A stretch of DNA of 64,000 nt from contig NC_134371.1 in NCBI RefSeq assembly GCF_035582795.1, positions 50,137,001-50,201,000 on the forward strand, read 5' to 3'. The DNA is from Mycteria americana (lineage: Eukaryota > Chordata > Aves > Ciconiiformes > Ciconiidae). The notes below the pieces were generated by a model. It made no database searches, was not told the origin of the DNA, and was given only the letters and a program-made list of their open reading frames with translations. The translations under genes and the position numbers were made by a program. This document shows positions 60,018-64,000 of this stretch, piece after piece (positions within the stretch are counted from its first letter, which is position 1; every line of letters starts with the position of its first letter).

Positions 60018-63000
60018 CTGTGAAGAGAAGCAGACGGTAATTTCAGTCCATTCTCCATTTAACTATTTTAAGCAGCCACAGAAAGTGTTTTTGACAGCTA
60101 ACTTATCAACAGGAATATTATTCACTAAAACTTTCATCCTGTTCAACGTTTCTACTTAAGCCTTAATACTGTAAAAGTATACCCAAACTTTTATATGTAA
60201 AAGTTGCATTTTGGTTTTGTTTTTTTTTTAACATTTGCATACTATGCATTTTTGTTGCCTGAAGTCGCATGTATTTTATCTACACAGACAGGCAGGGAGG
60301 ACCACTGACTAGTGCAACCGCCAGCTCAGAAGCCTCCAATCCTATCCCAAGGAGCTCCAAAGTTAAAACTCATCTCATTCTTTCCAGATTGACTGCTGCC
60401 AACGGGATTTTAAAAAGCGACAATGAAATCAGATAAGCACAGTAGAGAGATTTTCAGGTCAGCCTCCAGAAGCAATAGCCTCACTGCAGCATTATGTTTG
60501 TATACTTTACAGAGACTGTAGTTCTCAATTTGCACTTTGTTCACAGTTGAGGGCTTCTCTTTGTGATAGCGTGTAGGCTATTGTATTTGAGCTTTTTTCT
60601 TCTTCACCTGAAAGTCTAAACTTCGCACAATTTCAGAGCACACTGAAAAGCTTCCTATCATCAGAGCTAATGCACTTTTCATCTGCTGGATGTTTAGCTA
60701 TTTCGTGAGGTCTAAATAACTAGCTAAACAATTCCAAACATAAACGTCAGTCTCTAAACGCTTCAGTCATTTCTCCTGAGTCGCCACTATTTTGCAAGAC
60801 AGAACGATATTTTCCTGGAAGCCACAAACTTCTGACATACATCTCCAGTTTGACGGTGTGGTGAAGTGTTTTATATTCCAAGATTGGCAAAGGTTACAAA
60901 CTCATAAAAAGTCAATTTGTATTAAGTTGAACAGAACAGGGGAAAAAAGCCAAATGGCTTCATTTAAAATATTTAAATAATGGTTTTAATAGCCATTTAA
61001 ATAACTTAGTCACTTATTTTAGTTTTACTGAAGAAAATATCTAAAAATAAAATGAAGACTTAGAGGCTAGCATAATTTGATGTTACTACAACAACCTAAT
61101 GGTCAGCAAAAACTGATACAATTATATAATACACTTATGTCCACCTTTAGTTCACATGCATTATAGAATGAGGGAACATGCCTTAGATTTTTTTTTTTAA
61201 ATTGTATCTGCATTGCAGATGGAAATAAACTTCAACTTCAGGGGAAAATAGAAAGAAAAGTCCACCAGTTAAAATAATAACTTAAAAGAATTACGTACAA
61301 TATTCTCACTTGGTGTTGTAAGTGGTGAGTTTATTGAAACATGGTTTGCGTTTAAACTTAGAACTTTAACAAAAGGTGTATTACATACAGATCAGGAAAA
61401 AAATACTTTTGTCTTCAAAGATTTAGAAGCAGAAGGTTCAATGATCTCAAACTTTTTTCCCTCCTCCTCTTTCTTTTCTTCCCCCCCCAGAATTGAAGAG
61501 TAAAAAAAAGAGAGCGAATTATCTGAAAACTTTCTCTAGCACCCCCAGTAAAAGCTACAGCTGTATAAGCAGAAAGCAGGACAAATAAGAGCAGATTTGC
61601 TGAGTGAAACCTGCATCCATATCATATGGATTTCAAGTGTTTACTTCAGACCAGCTTTAATCCTGTCCTAGGAACTCTGCAGTTGTTAGATCATATTTGA
61701 CGTGCTCTTTGGGCCTATCGTCCTGCTCAGTTTAACCCAAAAGGAATACAGCTTGCATGCTCTGGGACAGCTATGCAACACAAACCAAAGGCCAGTAAAT
61801 GGCAGTGATCAGAAGATTCAGTTCCTAAGTGCATTTTTACTCCAAACTAAAATTTTAATGTGCACACACTGCAGTGCATTGCAACAAACTCTGGTTCATT
61901 CCAGTTGTTTATCTAATGACCTGTTCTAGTTCAGCAGCATACTAGTCTTGCATGCTTTTTAATGTTAGTCTATTGAAGCTTCCCATTTCAAATACTATCC
62001 TGAATATTCAGTATTCTCTCAAGTACTTTTTACACTGTTCTCCGCATACTGCTCCATTTGCCTCCACTGACCAAGAAGATACAAAATACAAATCAAATTT
62101 TATGCACTTTTTTTACACAGTTTAAAGTACTAGAGACAATGGGTGTTAAGCTTGATTTTCTAAAACTTTTCCATTTGAAGGAATAAAACAATCAATTCAA
62201 TTTTATATCTTCCAGTTTGAAAACCAACTGATAAGCACTGCAAGGTGCCTGTTCCAGATTCTACTCCCAGGGCAAAAACTTCGTTATTATATCATCTAAT
62301 TTGTCATAAGCAAGTCCTCTCTTGGACCACATAAGGAAAAAAAACCAGTCAGTTTAATTCCTAAAGTGAAAGAAGCCAAAAATGCATATTGAAGACAACT
62401 CTCTTCAGAAAAATAGCAAAATCACTGAACATCAATCACACCTACTTCAACCTTTTGACTAAAATATAGCAATTCTCATGATACTACCAATTTTGTTCAT
62501 CTGCAATGACTATACTAGTACCTCTGAGTTTCAAAGACACTGATGTAATCTCTTGGACAAAAGAAATCCATATTTTGTTTTGTTTCCTTAGCACCAGAAG
62601 ATTTTATTAGATAAGTAATGTTTCAGCACGACAGGTGTTCATTTTAGTACAGATTATGGAATTAAGTAAAAAAAAACCCCAATCATCCCTTGCAAGAAAT
62701 GCATTAAAAGAGCTAATCTTTCTTCTAAGGACCCTGTACAGGGAATTCATTTTAAGAAAAAGCACTTGCGTGGAAAGTGCATGATCTGACTTTGATTAGT
62801 ATTATGTACCTATATCTCTGAGAAGTTTTAGCAGCAAGTACAGAACCATGATGCCTGCAAAGGAAAAAGGTATAACGGTAGCAGATAAGAAACTAGTCAC
62901 CCAGCCTCTGTGGTTGGTCTCACAGATACTCATAAGAGTTTTGCAAGACTGATTTCAGAAGGTGATTTCATATATGCTTATCAAAATGCCATTTAAGTAT

Positions 63001-64000
63001 ATTAAGTACCAAGTCCAGGAATAATTTCATGTTTTACTTAGGCAAATTAAGAGTGCTGTATTTTAATTTAATTCAATTCAAGGACCAGGTGTAAACACAG
63101 TGTTTCATGCGAGATGGAAGAACAGTTCAGCTATAAACATTTTCTCAAATCTCTAAGTTGTTTTCAACTATATCCTGTTTAACACGAAAATTAATTGTTG
63201 TTTACCAGATTTTCTTTTTATTTAAAAGAAAAATCATTCATGTTGTTGAACCAAGGCTTATCACTTAAAAGAAACATAATAAGCTTCTGATTACATACTA
63301 TTTCTTTGCCCTGAGGACAATGGCCAAAGTTAGTAAGTCAAAGGCGGCTTCAGCTACACTGTTTTTCTGCCCCAGTATAGCTGTCCAGCAAAGCCTGATC
63401 AAGATACAGAACTTCATGGATTATATATGAGCAGACACTTTATCGCTCAAACTGCATAGTCATTGATTACCATTCAGTCAGCTGATACGGTTTTTGAGCT
63501 AGTGGAAGGCTGGGTGGGGAGGGACGTTTAGTGTAACTACTTTGTAATTCAGGAAAAAATAAGTACTGCATCCAGGCTGGTTCTTCACCATTAGTTTTTT
63601 AGCAGTGGTCTTTTCCTGGCTTACCCAAAATTACTGTCTTAACCATTCAGTTAGACAGTAATTACAAATGATCAGAACTTCACTCTTGCAGCTTTCCAAT
63701 GTAGTTTTTAGGTTAGTAAGTATCAGCAAACACTTGAAACTAACAATTTTCAGCAAGGTATTGCTTACGCATGTCTAGTGCAGTATCAAATTGCTCCATT
63801 GACCCCAAGAATTTTGAAAAAGCTAATAACACAGCTCTTCAGTCATACTCAGTAAGAGCTGAAAATACGCTCTTTTCATCTGCTATTAACATGCTGTGGT
63901 TCTCCTGCAATTCTGTTTCTACTTGAAATTTAGAAGAAAAAACCCAACAATATTAAGACTCAACATTCATTAACACCCAGTATGAAACCATTATGAACTT
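60018..64000 (-). other. TLCD4: Upstream intron of TLCD4 (5' UTR region)
   Basis: The acceptor at 60018 shows the first coding exon is internal, so this stretch is probably intron. No CpG island or TATA-type promoter is visible here, so the TLCD4 transcription start is likely beyond the right edge. No other gene recognised. Confidence 0.6.

Noticed and set aside
61440-61495. Strong polypyrimidine tract followed by CAG on the plus strand
   Set aside because: Looks like a splice acceptor, but no open frame or gene on the plus strand follows it.

Overview
This is vertebrate nuclear DNA, almost certainly from a bird, probably a neoavian. Three genes have split coding exons with GT/AG boundaries, CpG-island promoters and long AT-rich introns. 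The recognisable interspersed repeats are CR1 LINEs (one ending in the typical GATTCTAT tail) and one solo LTR of a type I associate with bird genomes. There are no operons, CRISPR arrays or other prokaryotic features.

All three genes lie on the minus strand and were rebuilt exon by exon. Every coding junction keeps the reading frame. In transcription order (right to left) they are: TLCD4, formerly TMEM56 (coding exons between 60006 and 41650, 262 aa, six coding exons, promoter probably beyond the right edge); HCCS, holocytochrome c synthase (33026 to 28658, 272 aa, six coding exons, CpG-island promoter at about 33.2-34.2 kb); and RWDD3/RSUME (20256 to 12680, 266 aa, four coding exons, CpG-island promoter at about 19.9-20.6 kb). 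All three open reading frames are complete.

The layout is unusual compared with human. There TLCD4 and RWDD3 are neighbours at 1p21.3 and even make a read-through transcript, while HCCS is at Xp22.2. Here a full, intron-bearing HCCS sits between them in the same orientation. It keeps the heme-ligand histidine and the residues mutated in human HCCS disease, so it is not a processed retrocopy. It may be a second vertebrate HCCS paralogue or a relocated orthologue.

The most striking non-coding signal is an 80-bp perfect palindrome without a spacer (20276-20355) starting 20 bp upstream of the RWDD3 start codon. It contains two divergent CTCF-like cores. The HCCS promoter island holds a (GGGCC)n tract able to form a G-quadruplex and a (GCC)11 tract next to the likely first splice donor.

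The rest is introns and intergenic sequence: 1-12.6 kb (downstream of RWDD3, with the solo LTR and a CR1), 20.6-28.4 kb, 34.2-41.4 kb and 60-64 kb. These hold simple repeats, a 43-bp duplication around a poly-A tract, and a few open frames I could not assign. The genes have no obvious shared pathway: lipid-sensing-type membrane protein, mitochondrial cytochrome c maturation, and SUMO conjugation enhancer.
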